From assembly GCF_002305895.1 (NCBI RefSeq), contig NZ_CP022203.1, positions 3,698,501 to 3,762,500 of the forward strand: 64,000 bases of DNA, written 5' to 3'. Position 1 is the first letter of the stretch, and each line of letters begins with the position of its first letter. Positions 9,701 through 18,147 of this stretch are shown here, piece by piece. This DNA comes from Corallococcus macrosporus DSM 14697 (GTDB taxonomy: Bacteria > Myxococcota > Myxococcia > Myxococcales > Myxococcaceae). Made by a program: the position numbers and the translations under genes. Below the pieces are notes generated by a model, which was given only the letters and a program-made list of their open reading frames with translations, did no database searches and was not told the origin of the DNA.

Positions 9701-10545
9701 TTCGTCACCTCGGGCAACTCGCCGCCCAGGGCCTCCTCCAGCGCCACCAGCGAGGCCGCGCCGCCCACGTACCAGCCCTCCGCCTCCCGGCGGACGGCGC
9801 GCAGCGACTCCACGCCCTCGGTGGAGATGAGGAAGGGGTAGCGGCGGGCCTTCTTGGTGATGTCCACGCCCAGCTCGGTGGCGCCCGCCACCAGGTGCGC
9901 CTCCGGGTGCTTCGCGCGCAGGGCCAGCAGCTCCTCCCACGACGTGGGGCGCAGGAACGTCTGCCCGCCGGCCTCGTAGCGCAGCGCGGACAGGGGCGCG
10001 GCCGGGCCGCCCAGCGGCGCGGCGGGAATGGCCGTGGCGGGGTCGGCGCCTTCACCGCGCGAGGCGAGCGCCTCCATCATCGCGTCGCGGATGGGCCGGT
10101 AGCCGGTACAGCGGCAGAGGTTGCCGCAGAGCTGGTCGGCGACGGCGGCCGGGGTACAGACGTCCTTGCGGGAGTACGCCTCCGCCATGGAGACGATGAA
10201 GCCCGGGGTGCAGAAGCCGCACTGCGAGCCGTAGTGCTTCACCATGGCCTGCTGCACCGGGTGGGGCTTGTCGCAGCTCCCCACGCCCTCCACCGTCACC
10301 AGCTCGCGGCCGGCCACCATGGGCACCAGCGCGATGCAGGCGTTGAAGGCGCGCAGGCACCGGTTGCCCTGGGCGTCCCGGTCCACCATGGCCACCGTGC
10401 AGGCGCCGCAGTCGCCCTCGGCGCAGCCCTGCTTGGTGCCGGTGAGGCCCCTGGCGCGGAGGAAGTCGAGCAGCGTGGTGTTGGGGGAGACGCCTTCGAC
10501 GCGGACGGGCGCGCCGTTGAGCACGAACTCGAACATGTTGCTCAT
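6736..10545 (-). CDS. Xanthine dehydrogenase, single-chain (2Fe-2S, FAD and molybdopterin domains fused)
   Basis: The 1269-aa enzyme carries in one chain the parts that many bacteria split into two or three subunits. The N-terminal 2Fe-2S domains have Cys41/46/49 (GCAEGDCGACTV) and Cys109/112/144/146 (CGFCTPGF, CRCTGYRPI). The FAD domain covers about 190-480. The molybdopterin domain has GGGFGGKETQ and TAFRGFGGPQ, corresponding to the purine-binding Glu and Arg of animal enzymes, and the base Glu1211 in VGEPPLML. It oxidises hypoxanthine/xanthine to urate with NAD or another acceptor. Its ATG overlaps the xdhC-like stop by 4 bases (ATGA), so the two are probably translationally coupled. An ATG nine bases later is an alternative start. 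Confidence 0.93.
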   Translation of the reverse strand: MSNMFEFVLNGAPVRVEGVSPNTTLLDFLRARGLTGTKQGCAEGDCGACTVAMVDRDAQGNRCLRAFNACIALVPMVAGRELVTVEGVGSCDKPHPVQQAMVKHYGSQCGFCTPGFIVSMAEAYSRKDVCTPAAVADQLCGNLCRCTGYRPIRDAMMEALASRGEGADPATAIPAAPLGGPAAPLSALRYEAGGQTFLRPTSWEELLALRAKHPEAHLVAGATELGVDITKKARRYPFLISTEGVESLRAVRREAEGWYVGGAASLVALEEALGGELPEVTKMLNVFASRQIRQRATLAGNLVTASPIGDMAPVLLALDASLVLGSVRGERTVALADFFLAYRKTALAPDEVVRHIVIPHPVVPEGGQRRSDSFKVSKRRELDISIVAAGFRVELDAAGVVRLARLAYGGVAATPIRARRAEAALTGQPWTRDAVERVLPVLAEEITPISDLRGSAAYRKGLVGGLFEKFFSGSSSPSLDDAPGFAQAPADAGRALRHESALGHVTGSARYVDDLAQKRPMLEVWPVCAPHAHARILKRDPTAARKVPGVVKVLMAEDIPGMNDTGPIRHDEPLLADREVLFHGQIVALVVGESVEACRAGASAVVVEYEPLPAILTVEDAVAQGSFHTEPHVIRRGDVDAALASSPRRLSGTLAIGGQEHFYLETQAAFAERGDDGDITVTSSTQHPSEVQAIISHVLHLPRSRVVVQAPRMGGGFGGKETQGNSPAALVALAAWHTGRPVRWMMDRDVDMTVTGKRHPFQAAYEAGFDDQGRLLGLRVQLVSNGGWSLDLSESILDRALFHLDNAYYVPALAYSGRVAKTHLVSNTAFRGFGGPQGMLVTEEVLARVARAVGLPADEVRERNLYRGGGETNTTHYGQELEDERILRVWEELKETSEFERRKRDVEAFNARSPFIKRGLAITPMKFGISFTATFLNQAGALVHLYRDGSVMVSHGGTEMGQGLHTKVLGVAMRELGVTADAVRMAKTATDKVPNTSATAASSGSDLNGAAVRVACVTLRERLAPVAVKLLSDRHGRTVAPDALLFSDGKVGPRGEPEVALPFADVVEAAYLARVGLSATGYYQTPGIGYDKARGRGRPFLYFAYGAAVCEVEVDGHTGVKRVLRVDLLEDVGDSLNPGVDRGQVEGGFVQGLGWLTGEELRWDAKGRLLTHSASTYAVPAFSDAPIDFRVRLLERAHQHNTIHGSKAVGEPPLMLAMSAREALREAVGAFGQAGGQVELASPATHEALFLAIQKRLARGAAEDGREAA

Positions 10546-11378
10546 TCTCCTGAGGAGACCCCGCGCGGGCGGGGCGTCTCCGAGGCCGGGGCCTCGGCGT
10601 TGGTTTCGGTGTCCAGGCCCTGGTTGTGGAGCTGGATGAGCCCGGCGGCGATGCTCACCGCGACCTCCTGGGGGGACTTGCCCCCAATCTCCAGCCCCAT
10701 GGGGCAGCGCACGCGGGCAAGCTGCGCCGCCGTCGCGCCCCGGGCCTCCAGCCGCTGCCGGAAGCGGGCCCACTTGGTGTCGCTGCCAATGAGGCCCACG
10801 TAGCGCGCGGGCTTCTCCAGGGCGAAGGCGATGATGTCCTGGTCCAGGTCATGCCGGTGCGTCATCACCGCGAGGTACGTGCGGCGGGCGTCCCAGACGG
10901 CGCGCGAGGCGAAGACGTCCCACGGCTCCTCATGGCGGATGACGGAGGCGGGGACGCGCTCGCCGTGGACCCACTCGGGCCGCTCGTCCACCAGGTGGAT
11001 TTGGAAGGGCGTGCCGTCCAGCGTGCGGCACAGGGCCTGGCCCACGTGGCCGGCGCCGAACAGGTACAGGCGCGGGCCGTGGTTCACCAGCTCCACGAAG
11101 ACGTCCACCACGCCGCCACAGCACTGGCCGAGCTTCGCGCCCAGCGGATACCGGTACGCACGGGGCTCTCCTTTCTCCAGGCAGGCGCGGGCGTCCGCCA
11201 GGACGAGCTGCTCCAGGTGGCCACCGCCCACGGTGCCGTGGAACGTCCCATCCGCGCGGACGAGCAGCTTCGCGCCGGGCTCGGCGGGGGTACTGCCCTG
11301 ACACACCGTCACGGTCGCCACGGCGAACGGAACATCGTCTTGCGACCACGCCGCCAGTTGGCGGACCCAATCCCACAT
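10542..11378 (-). CDS. xdhC: XdhC-type molybdenum cofactor insertion/sulfuration protein
   Basis: The 278-aa protein has the XdhC/CoxI N-terminal domain (VCQGSTPAEPGAKLLV, GTVGGGHLEQLVL, the conserved GQCCGG near 104-109). This is followed by a Rossmann domain (YLFGAGHVGQALC) and the typical C-terminal LIGSDTKWARFRQRL and CPMGLEIGGKSPQEVAVSIAA. XdhC binds Moco, promotes its sulfuration and hands it to apo-xanthine dehydrogenase. It is encoded directly upstream of, and overlaps, the dehydrogenase, as expected for a dedicated chaperone. The frame remains open upstream, but the conserved domain begins right at MWDWVRQ. Confidence 0.9.
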   Translation of the reverse strand: MWDWVRQLAAWSQDDVPFAVATVTVCQGSTPAEPGAKLLVRADGTFHGTVGGGHLEQLVLADARACLEKGEPRAYRYPLGAKLGQCCGGVVDVFVELVNHGPRLYLFGAGHVGQALCRTLDGTPFQIHLVDERPEWVHGERVPASVIRHEEPWDVFASRAVWDARRTYLAVMTHRHDLDQDIIAFALEKPARYVGLIGSDTKWARFRQRLEARGATAAQLARVRCPMGLEIGGKSPQEVAVSIAAGLIQLHNQGLDTETNAEAPASETPRPRGVSSGE

Positions 11379-11440
11379 GGTCCGGCCGAGTCTGCCACAG
11401 GCCGGGCCGCCTTCGTCACACCCCTGATACAGGGGGCGCG

Positions 11441-12553
11441 TCAAAACGCGTAGCGCACCTGGCAGTAGGGCAGGCGGCGGGCCAGCAGTTCCTTGAATTC
11501 CGCCACCAGGCGGCCCTTGAGTCCGGTGCGGTAGCGCACGTTGTGGCCGCCGCCCTGGGACACCTTGGCCTCCTGGGTGTCCGGCGTCCACAGCAGGGCC
11601 TCCGCCTTGGGGTGCCAGCGGAGATTCACCTCGTGGAGGCCGGGGTGGTGGGTGAGGAAGATGACCTCGGCGGCGAGCTGCGCCTTCGCCGCGGGGCCAA
11701 GGCCCGCGTCCACCTGTTGGAACAGCGCGTCGTACTCCTCCTGCCAGCCCTCGTAGACGACGACGGGGGAGAAGTTGAGGTGGACCTCGTAGCCGGCGGC
11801 GACGAAGTCGTCGATGGCGGCGATGCGCTCGGGGATGGGGCTGGTGCGCACGTCGAGCAGCTTCGCCTTGCTCGCGGGCATCAGGCTGAAGCGGATGCGC
11901 GTCTTGCCCTGGGGGGCATAGGTGAGCAGCTCGCGGTTCACCAGCTTGGTGGCGAAGGTGCCCTTGGCGTTGGGCAGCGTGGTGAACAGGCGCACCATGT
12001 CCCGGACGTTGTCACTGAGGGCGGCGTCCGCGGCGCAGTCGCTGTTGCAGCCGATGTCATAGACCCAGTCGCGCGGGTCCACGCTGTTCGGCTCCGCCTT
12101 GGGCCCCAGCTTCCCCGCGTGCCGGCGGATGGCGGCCAGGATGCGGTCGATGTTGACGAAGACGGTGACGGGGTTGGCGTAGCCCTTGTGCCGGGGCACG
12201 TAGCAGTAGGCGCAGCTCATGACGCAGCCGTTGGCCGCGGACGGCGGGATGAAGTCGCAGCTCCGCCCGTTGGGGATGAATGACATCGTCTTCTTCACAC
12301 CCAGAATCAGGGTGCTGCCCTTGATGCGGTTCCACGCCTCGGCGTTGCCCTCGTTGCCGAAGAGCCCCGGGATGCCCTGGTGCGAGGCGACGGGAATCCG
12401 CTCCGCGTCCGGGAAGCGCGCGAGGATTTCACGCCCCCGCGCGAAGTCCTCGACGCCCGCCTGCACGTAGATGCGGGCCGGCTTCAGCAGGTGCCCCAGC
12501 GGCCCCGGGCCCGGCGGCGGCGGGGCAGGGGGGAACAGGTCGAGGTTCGACAT
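11441..12553 (-). CDS. Spore photoproduct lyase-like radical SAM protein
   Basis: The 370-aa protein has a radical-SAM cluster C110-x3-C114-x2-C117 (GCVMSCAYCYVP) and the regions NGRSCDFIPPSAANGC, YDIGCNSDCAADAALS and RIRFSLMPASKAKLLDVRTSPIPERI. These resemble the SplB family, which repairs 5-thyminyl-5,6-dihydrothymine in Bacillus endospores. Myxospores are not endospores, so the true lesion or substrate is uncertain. It lies on the same strand just upstream of xdhC (62-base gap). No good ribosome-binding site is visible before the ATG. Confidence 0.85.
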   Translation of the reverse strand: MSNLDLFPPAPPPPGPGPLGHLLKPARIYVQAGVEDFARGREILARFPDAERIPVASHQGIPGLFGNEGNAEAWNRIKGSTLILGVKKTMSFIPNGRSCDFIPPSAANGCVMSCAYCYVPRHKGYANPVTVFVNIDRILAAIRRHAGKLGPKAEPNSVDPRDWVYDIGCNSDCAADAALSDNVRDMVRLFTTLPNAKGTFATKLVNRELLTYAPQGKTRIRFSLMPASKAKLLDVRTSPIPERIAAIDDFVAAGYEVHLNFSPVVVYEGWQEEYDALFQQVDAGLGPAAKAQLAAEVIFLTHHPGLHEVNLRWHPKAEALLWTPDTQEAKVSQGGGHNVRYRTGLKGRLVAEFKELLARRLPYCQVRYAF

Positions 12554-12568
12554 GGACCGCGAAGGTGC

Positions 12569-14431
12569 TCACTGCTCGCGCAGCGAGAAGCTCCAGACGG
12601 TGGGGCGATCCGGGGCGTACCGGGGCGTTGTGAGCTCCGCCACATACGTCCCTGACGACTCCGCCGTGAAGTACCGGGTCGTTGAATACATCTCGGACGA
12701 CAGGGCAACCTCCGCGCCCTGGGGATTCAGGATCCGGAGGTGGGCCCTGTCGCTCTCCACCCGGTAGGTGTGGCCCGCCTCCAACGCGAAGGAGAGCACG
12801 TCCACGTCCGGGTTCTCCTCGAAGACGCCGGCCGTATCCAGGGGAACGCTCTGCGGGGTGGCGTGGTCCGCGTCGTCGCCGTGGTCATCGTTGCCCACCC
12901 AGTCCACCCGGAACGTGAAGTCGTGGGGAATGGACCTGGAGCTGACGATGAACGTGACGAGCTCCGTTATCGGCGTATTGATGTACCACACGCCATTCTG
13001 GACCTCGAGCCGGTAGAGTGGGGCGCCAGACGTATGCGTCGTCAGGGTGCAACTGCGCTGACAGGACGACAACCGGTAGTACATGTTCGCGACGAGCGGA
13101 ACCGAGATGGCATCCAGGTCCGCGTAGTCGTGGATGAGCCCGGTGACGGTCTCTCCCACGTCAGCGCGGGTGGCGGTCGCGGGTGTGGCGCCATGGTCGT
13201 CCAGCCCCCGGTCGTCGACCTTCAGCTCGAAGTCGCTCCCCCAGGTTTCGTCCGCGGGGAGGTGCACGTAGTACGTCCCCGCCGATACCGGTACATGGAC
13301 GATGCGGTTCCACTGCGTCTCCGCCAGCGTCGTTCCATTCGCGTCCGTGAGCCGGATGCTCCGGTTCCGAACCGGGAGGACGCGGAGGTCATAGATGTTC
13401 CCCGCGGTGGCGACGAAGGAGAAGACATCCACGTCATTGGGGCCGTGGTGCCGTCCGGCCATGGGGACACCCGCCGTGAGCGGGGTGGCCCCCAGCACGC
13501 CATTCGCGTGCTCGTCCCGGCCCAGGTCGTCCAACTGGCAGTGGGTCGTCACGGCCTTGTCATGACTGCTGGAGGCGCGGACGAACCAGGTGCTCGCGTG
13601 GGGGCTCCAGTGGCCAGCGCAGATGCGCGACGAATCCCACGTCAGCCCGCCATCCATCTGGACGCCCGCGCCATCCAGGAGCTGCAGGGAGACGTCCGTC
13701 CCCTCGCAGGAGAACTGGAAGCCCTGGTTCGGTTCGGTGCGGAAGGTGAAGACATCGGCGTCCTCCGCGAACTCGAGCGTGAGCAGGAAAGGCGTGTTGG
13801 TCAGCGCGAGCGGCGTCGCCGTGGCGAGCGTGTCGCCGTGCACATCCTGGCCCAGGTCCTCCAGGCGGTAGGAGTACGTCCCCGAGGCATTGGTTCCTTC
13901 CGGCGCGGCCACGGTGATGAACCGAGGCGCCTCCTCCGTGGAGATGAACTCCAGGCGGGTGCCTTCTTTCGACTGGAGGGGGCGCGTCCTCACCTCGGCC
14001 CCGGAGGACTCCACGAGGCGCACGTCCACGGGGGTGAGGGTGCCGGGCCGGAAGACGAACCGGTAGCCATGGCCCGCGGCGGTGGGCATGGCGAAGACAT
14101 CCCGGTCCGGCATCGCTCGGAAGGGGGGATTGATGGTGCCTTCGTGGAAGCCCTCGGAAGGGGCCAACGCCGTGGCGGTCTCCCGGGTGTCCCCGTGGTC
14201 ATCCTCCTGCTGGTAGGCGACGATGGCGCAGGTGAGCCCCGCGGCCTGCTCCCACGCGCCGCAGCGGCAGACGGGGGCGCCCGCTTCGGCGACGCAGCGC
14301 CCCGCGCTGCATTGCACGTTGGCACAGACGCGCGCGTCCTCTTCGGCGGAGGGGCCACCACAGGAGGCGAAGAGGCCAGCGGCCACCAGCGTGAGCAGGG
14401 CCGGGATGGGGAAGGGGCGAAGTCGTTGCAC
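12569..14431 (-). CDS. Lipoprotein with tandem PPC-like beta-sandwich repeats
   Basis: The protein is 620 aa when started at a GTG (14431). That start gives a clean lipoprotein signal (ALLTLVAAGLFASC). After a short Cys-rich EGF-like stretch (CANVQCSAGRCVAEAG ... CRCG) come about five tandem repeats of 90-100 residues. Each opens with a [DE]D.G.D.HG[DA].. ATA/ATP motif and contains a [TD]xDVFxF-type strand, as in bacterial pre-peptidase C-terminal (PPC) domains. No catalytic domain is present, so an adhesive or scaffold role on the surface is inferred. An upstream ATG (14488) would overlap the divergent gene's start codon and is disfavoured. Confidence 0.75.
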   Translation of the reverse strand: MQRLRPFPIPALLTLVAAGLFASCGGPSAEEDARVCANVQCSAGRCVAEAGAPVCRCGAWEQAAGLTCAIVAYQQEDDHGDTRETATALAPSEGFHEGTINPPFRAMPDRDVFAMPTAAGHGYRFVFRPGTLTPVDVRLVESSGAEVRTRPLQSKEGTRLEFISTEEAPRFITVAAPEGTNASGTYSYRLEDLGQDVHGDTLATATPLALTNTPFLLTLEFAEDADVFTFRTEPNQGFQFSCEGTDVSLQLLDGAGVQMDGGLTWDSSRICAGHWSPHASTWFVRASSSHDKAVTTHCQLDDLGRDEHANGVLGATPLTAGVPMAGRHHGPNDVDVFSFVATAGNIYDLRVLPVRNRSIRLTDANGTTLAETQWNRIVHVPVSAGTYYVHLPADETWGSDFELKVDDRGLDDHGATPATATRADVGETVTGLIHDYADLDAISVPLVANMYYRLSSCQRSCTLTTHTSGAPLYRLEVQNGVWYINTPITELVTFIVSSRSIPHDFTFRVDWVGNDDHGDDADHATPQSVPLDTAGVFEENPDVDVLSFALEAGHTYRVESDRAHLRILNPQGAEVALSSEMYSTTRYFTAESSGTYVAELTTPRYAPDRPTVWSFSLREQ

Positions 14432-14486
14432 TGGGAAGCCTTGGATTGACGACGGTCCAGCGACCGTAATAACCGAACGCCTGCCC

Positions 14487-15170
14487 ATGCAAACGCTCCT
14501 TCGCCCCGCAGCGCGGGCCCTGCTCACGCTGTCACTCCTGGTGTCCGTGCCGACCTTCGCGGACGAGCAGGCGGAGCGCGACCCGGGGTTCCCGCGCTGG
14601 CTCGCCCTCTCCGCGCGCGGGGGCTACCTCATGCCGGGCGGGCGCATGGACGGCGCCGCCGAGCCGCTCTACCTGTACGAAGTCTACAAGGGGCTCTTCG
14701 CCGCCATCGTCGAGCCCACCCTCCGCATCGGCTCGCGCGTCGAGCTGGGCCCCTGGGTCCAGCTCTCCCATGCGCAGATGCGCATCCGCTGCTCCGCTGA
14801 GCGGGCGTGCAAAGGCAGCAACCTCCGCTTCGGACTCCAGGGGAACCTCCACTGGAACCCCTCGGGGCCCATCGACCTCTGGTCGGGCGTCGCGCTCGGG
14901 TACGACACGACCGCGCTCTCGGTCCCCCCGGCGGAAATCACCTACTCAGGGCCCGACGTCACGCTCCAGGCCGGGTTCGACAAGAACTTCGGCGGGAACT
15001 TCTGGGCCGGCCTCTTCGTCTCCGGCACCGCGGGGCAGTACGACACGCTGAAGGTGCGCATGCTCGGCGGCTCGGGGCGCGAAAGCCTCCGCGAGCGCGC
15101 CCTCCACCTCTGGATTGGCTTTGGCTTCCGGGTGAGGGTGGCCGTCCCCCACCCGTCGGACAAGTCCTGA
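14487..15170 (+). CDS. Secreted outer-membrane beta-barrel-like protein
   Basis: The 227-aa protein has a Sec signal with a likely cut after TFA (residue 25). The mature part shows regular amphipathic strands (WLALSARGGYLMP, GLFAAIVEPTLRIGSRVELG, LHLWIGFGFRVRVAV) and two close cysteines, typical of small myxobacterial outer-membrane barrels. It is divergent from the PPC-repeat lipoprotein, with a 55-base shared promoter region. No specific family is recognised. Confidence 0.7.
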   Translation: MQTLLRPAARALLTLSLLVSVPTFADEQAERDPGFPRWLALSARGGYLMPGGRMDGAAEPLYLYEVYKGLFAAIVEPTLRIGSRVELGPWVQLSHAQMRIRCSAERACKGSNLRFGLQGNLHWNPSGPIDLWSGVALGYDTTALSVPPAEITYSGPDVTLQAGFDKNFGGNFWAGLFVSGTAGQYDTLKVRMLGGSGRESLRERALHLWIGFGFRVRVAVPHPSDKS

Positions 15171-15189
15171 CCGCGTCGCGCCGGGGCCG

Positions 15190-16518
15190 TCACGCGGCCA
15201 GGGGCGCGGGCGTGTCGGACGCGGCGCGCCGCATGGGCTGCGCCTTCCCGTACGTCAGCGAACGCCACAGCCACTCCACGGGCCCGAAGCGGAAGCGGGC
15301 CAGCCACAGGTGGCTCCACAGCACCTGGACGCTGAAGACGCCCACGCAGATGACGACGCACGCGAAGGGCCCCCGCTTGATGGCCTGTCCCAGGCCATAG
15401 GCGTAGAAGATGAGCAGGCTGATGACTGTCTGGGACAGGTAGTTCGTCAGGGCCATGCGCCCGGCGGGCGCGAGCAGCCCCAGCACCCGCTGCCAGGCGG
15501 CGCGCTGGAAGAGCAGGGTGATGCCCGCGAGGTAGACGGCCGCGAGCGCGAGCTGCCCCAGGCTGCGCAGCGGTGAAAGCACCAGGGGAAACCACACCGG
15601 CAGCGACTCCGGGGTGACGACCTTCTGGTGGAAGAGGATGGACACCACCAGCCCCGGCACCGTGCCGATTACCGCGGCGACCAGTCCCCAGCCGAGCAGC
15701 TTGCGGAAGAACCCCCGGTGCGCGGGGACATCATGGAAGAGCCGGCGCCGTCCCGCCCAAAGCCCGAGCGCGAAGCGGCCCAGGCACGTCAGCAGCCCGG
15801 CCAGCATCATCAAGAAGAAGTCGTTCCGGTAGTACGCGGCGCTCGTCTTCGTCACCTCCCACCAGCTTCCGCTGGTGATGGCGGTCAACATCCGCGCGCT
15901 GGCCGCGTCCGATTTCTCCCGCGCCGCGGTCATGAGCGCCTCCCGGGCCTCGGGGGAGTCCGCGAGCATCTGCGGCAGCCGCCAAAGGAGGTTCATGAGC
16001 ATCGGCCAGACCAGGCAGAGCACCGCCGCGACGACGAGCAGCGTCGTGTCCGATCTCCGCCGCAGGAGCAACAGGCCAAAGCCCATCAGCGCATACGAGG
16101 ACAGGATGTCGCCGTACCAGAGCAGGAACAGGTGCAGGACGCCCATGACGAGCAAGACGGCCAGCCGGCGCGCGTAGAGCGGGACGATGTCCCCACCCCG
16201 GGCCTCGGCCCGGCCCAGTTGCACCGCGAAGCCCAGACCGAAGAGGAAGGCGAAGAGGGTCATGAACCTCCCGGAGACCAGCGCCTCGAAGGTGTACCGG
16301 GTGACGGTGTCCAGGAGCGAGGCATTGGCGATGAACGCCTCGAACTGCTCCCGTGTCAGGAACACCCTGCCGCTGAACCACATCTGCACGTTCGAAACGA
16401 GGATGCCGAACAGCGCGAAGCCGCGCAGGACATCGAGGAGCTCCAGCCGCTCGTGCGCGTCCACCGGGCGGGCGTCAGCGGGTGATGCGGAGTCAGGAGA
16501 AGCGGGGACATGGGCCAT
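15190..16518 (-). CDS. DUF418-family integral membrane protein
   Basis: The 442-aa protein begins with the diagnostic LELLDVLRGFALFGILVSNVQ helix and has about 9-10 hydrophobic segments. The C-terminal region GRMALTNYLSQTVISLLIFY...PVEWLWRSLTYGK is characteristic of DUF418. The family is related to acyltransferase-3-like membrane proteins and its role is unknown. The ATG at 16518 was chosen over one 13 codons upstream (16557) because the added N-terminus looks non-native; neither has a good ribosome-binding site. It converges on the beta-barrel gene. Confidence 0.82.
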   Translation of the reverse strand: MAHVPASPDSASPADARPVDAHERLELLDVLRGFALFGILVSNVQMWFSGRVFLTREQFEAFIANASLLDTVTRYTFEALVSGRFMTLFAFLFGLGFAVQLGRAEARGGDIVPLYARRLAVLLVMGVLHLFLLWYGDILSSYALMGFGLLLLRRRSDTTLLVVAAVLCLVWPMLMNLLWRLPQMLADSPEAREALMTAAREKSDAASARMLTAITSGSWWEVTKTSAAYYRNDFFLMMLAGLLTCLGRFALGLWAGRRRLFHDVPAHRGFFRKLLGWGLVAAVIGTVPGLVVSILFHQKVVTPESLPVWFPLVLSPLRSLGQLALAAVYLAGITLLFQRAAWQRVLGLLAPAGRMALTNYLSQTVISLLIFYAYGLGQAIKRGPFACVVICVGVFSVQVLWSHLWLARFRFGPVEWLWRSLTYGKAQPMRRAASDTPAPLAA

Positions 16519-16948
16519 GGTGAACGTAAAACGCCACAGCCTCGCTTCGATTTCCATGCGTCAATATTGGGATTGTTCGTGGCAGGGCGCCCCTGAACTG
16601 GACGGGTGATTCCCAATGTCGCGCTGCGCCGGCTGGACGGCTGATCGATGGACGTGCTGAAGTCATCCGCCGTTGGCGACGGCTGGGCAGGTCCGCTCGG
16701 GGCATGTGTATTGAAAAGCCCTTCCTTCTCAACCTGCCTGACATGTCAGCGCTGGAATTGACGCGGCGGAGATGGGGCATGACACGTCAGGGCTCAGTGC
16801 GGGTTTGCCTTTGAGCTGGGACTGCATGAAGCGGCGCCCTCTCTGCGTTCAACCCGGCCTCGGGATGGCACAACGCTTGTAGTGGTTTCCGCGTGGGCGC
16901 TAGCCCATTGGGGTTCCCATCCCAATCCCATCCTCGTTCGGAGGTCGC
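16519..16948. other. 430-base intergenic region with a palindromic operator-like site
   Basis: No convincing gene is seen between the divergent DUF418 and lipase genes. The stretch is less GC-rich in parts. It contains a perfect 12-bp palindrome CTGACATGTCAG at 16738-16749 and a related imperfect site TGACACGTCA near 16780. These are plausible binding sites for a dimeric regulator of the lipase gene. Confidence 0.35.
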
Positions 16949-18076
16949 ATGTTCAATCCCACGCCGATGCAGAAGCAGGTGTTTGCCCTCTCGTGGCTGG
17001 CGAGCCAGGCCACTGTGGGCAACCCACTTGGCCCCTGGAGCAAGAATGACTTGCAGGCGCAGATCAACAGCCTGAGTGCTCCCTACTCGAATTGGAGGGT
17101 GGTGTGGGGCCCGCATTACACCCTGGACGGCCCGTTCCCCCCACAGGTGAGCAACGCGATGTTCGTCGCGCAGCAGGTGGGCAATCACAGCAATCCTCTT
17201 CCGGTCTACGTGGTGGCCGTGGCTGGGACCAACGCGCTGTCCATCTATGACGCGCAGACCGAGGACCTCGACATCGATCCGACCGAGTGGAAGCGCTCGG
17301 GCAATGCGCCCTCGCAGATGCAGGTGACGACGGGCGATATGGACGGCCTCAAGCGGCTCCTCGGGATGCAGTGGCCTTTCGAGGACATCCAGTCCTACCT
17401 GGCGGGCCTCAAGGGAAAAGAGGGCATCACGCTCTGGTTCACCGGGCACAGCCTGGGCGGAGCCCTCTCCCCGATGCTGATGCTCGCGCTCATGGATCAG
17501 GACTCGCTGCTGGACACGAAGGACACGAACCTGAGCCTGTGGCGGCAGGTGAACCTGCTGGCGACAGCGGGGCCGTCGATCGGCAATGCGGCGTTCCTCG
17601 AGCACTTCAAGCGCGTGTTCAGCGCCGGCAACGCCTTGGCCAACTTCGTCTGGAATGCCAAGGACGTGGTGCCGCACGCCTGGAACAAGGACACAATGAA
17701 GGCGCTGACGAACCCGACGAACATCTTTGGCCTCGACGTCGTGGCCAATGACCCCGTCGGGAAGTTGCTCGGCGCGCAGCAGCAGGCCGCCGCGAATCAG
17801 AAATACGTGCAGTTCGAGCCGACCCCCGCGTTCGACGGCCCGCTGTCCCCCTACACCGACAGCAAGGACACCGGCGTGCCCTGGACCCCGGATTCGCAGT
17901 TCATGGCGCAGCTCGGCTTCCAGCACCTCAACGCCTACGTCCGCGCGTTCGGGGGCGACCACGAGTGGTTCTCGCAGGGCAAGCCCCCTCCTGGGTGCAG
18001 GTGGTTCCCGCTGAGCAACTCCTGTGACGATCCCAAGAGTGCCCAGGCGGCCGTCAAGGCGCTGAGCGGAAAGTAA
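16949..18076 (+). CDS. Class 3 lipase-like hydrolase
   Basis: The 375-aa protein has the nucleophile elbow GHSLGG in LWFTGHSLGGALSPML, a probable catalytic Asp in NAKDVVPHAW and a late His (FQHLNAYVRAFGGDH), matching class 3 (Lipase_3, alpha/beta hydrolase) enzymes. These hydrolyse triacylglycerols or phospholipids. No N-terminal signal is visible, so export, if any, would use a non-Sec route. GGAGG five bases upstream fixes the start. A 430-base upstream region with a palindrome suggests individual regulation. Confidence 0.82.
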   Translation: MFNPTPMQKQVFALSWLASQATVGNPLGPWSKNDLQAQINSLSAPYSNWRVVWGPHYTLDGPFPPQVSNAMFVAQQVGNHSNPLPVYVVAVAGTNALSIYDAQTEDLDIDPTEWKRSGNAPSQMQVTTGDMDGLKRLLGMQWPFEDIQSYLAGLKGKEGITLWFTGHSLGGALSPMLMLALMDQDSLLDTKDTNLSLWRQVNLLATAGPSIGNAAFLEHFKRVFSAGNALANFVWNAKDVVPHAWNKDTMKALTNPTNIFGLDVVANDPVGKLLGAQQQAAANQKYVQFEPTPAFDGPLSPYTDSKDTGVPWTPDSQFMAQLGFQHLNAYVRAFGGDHEWFSQGKPPPGCRWFPLSNSCDDPKSAQAAVKALSGK

Positions 18077-18105
18077 TCAGCGTCCAGGGGTTGAAACAGC
18101 AGGGT

Positions 18106-18128
18106 GGCGGGGGCTGTCGGCCCCCGCC
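18106..18128. terminator. Bidirectional hairpin terminator candidate
   Basis: A perfect 9-bp stem GGCGGGGGC/GCCCCCGCC with a TGTCG loop lies between the convergent lipase and endonuclease III genes. Confidence 0.6.
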
Positions 18129-18147
18129 GCCGCGTCCGGCCTGGGCA

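Noticed and set aside
6808-10803. A 1331-codon open frame on the plus strand opposite xanthine dehydrogenase
   Set aside because: It is the antisense shadow of a GC-rich gene: composition is His/Arg/Gln-rich, no domains are visible, and the opposite strand encodes a complete well-conserved enzyme.
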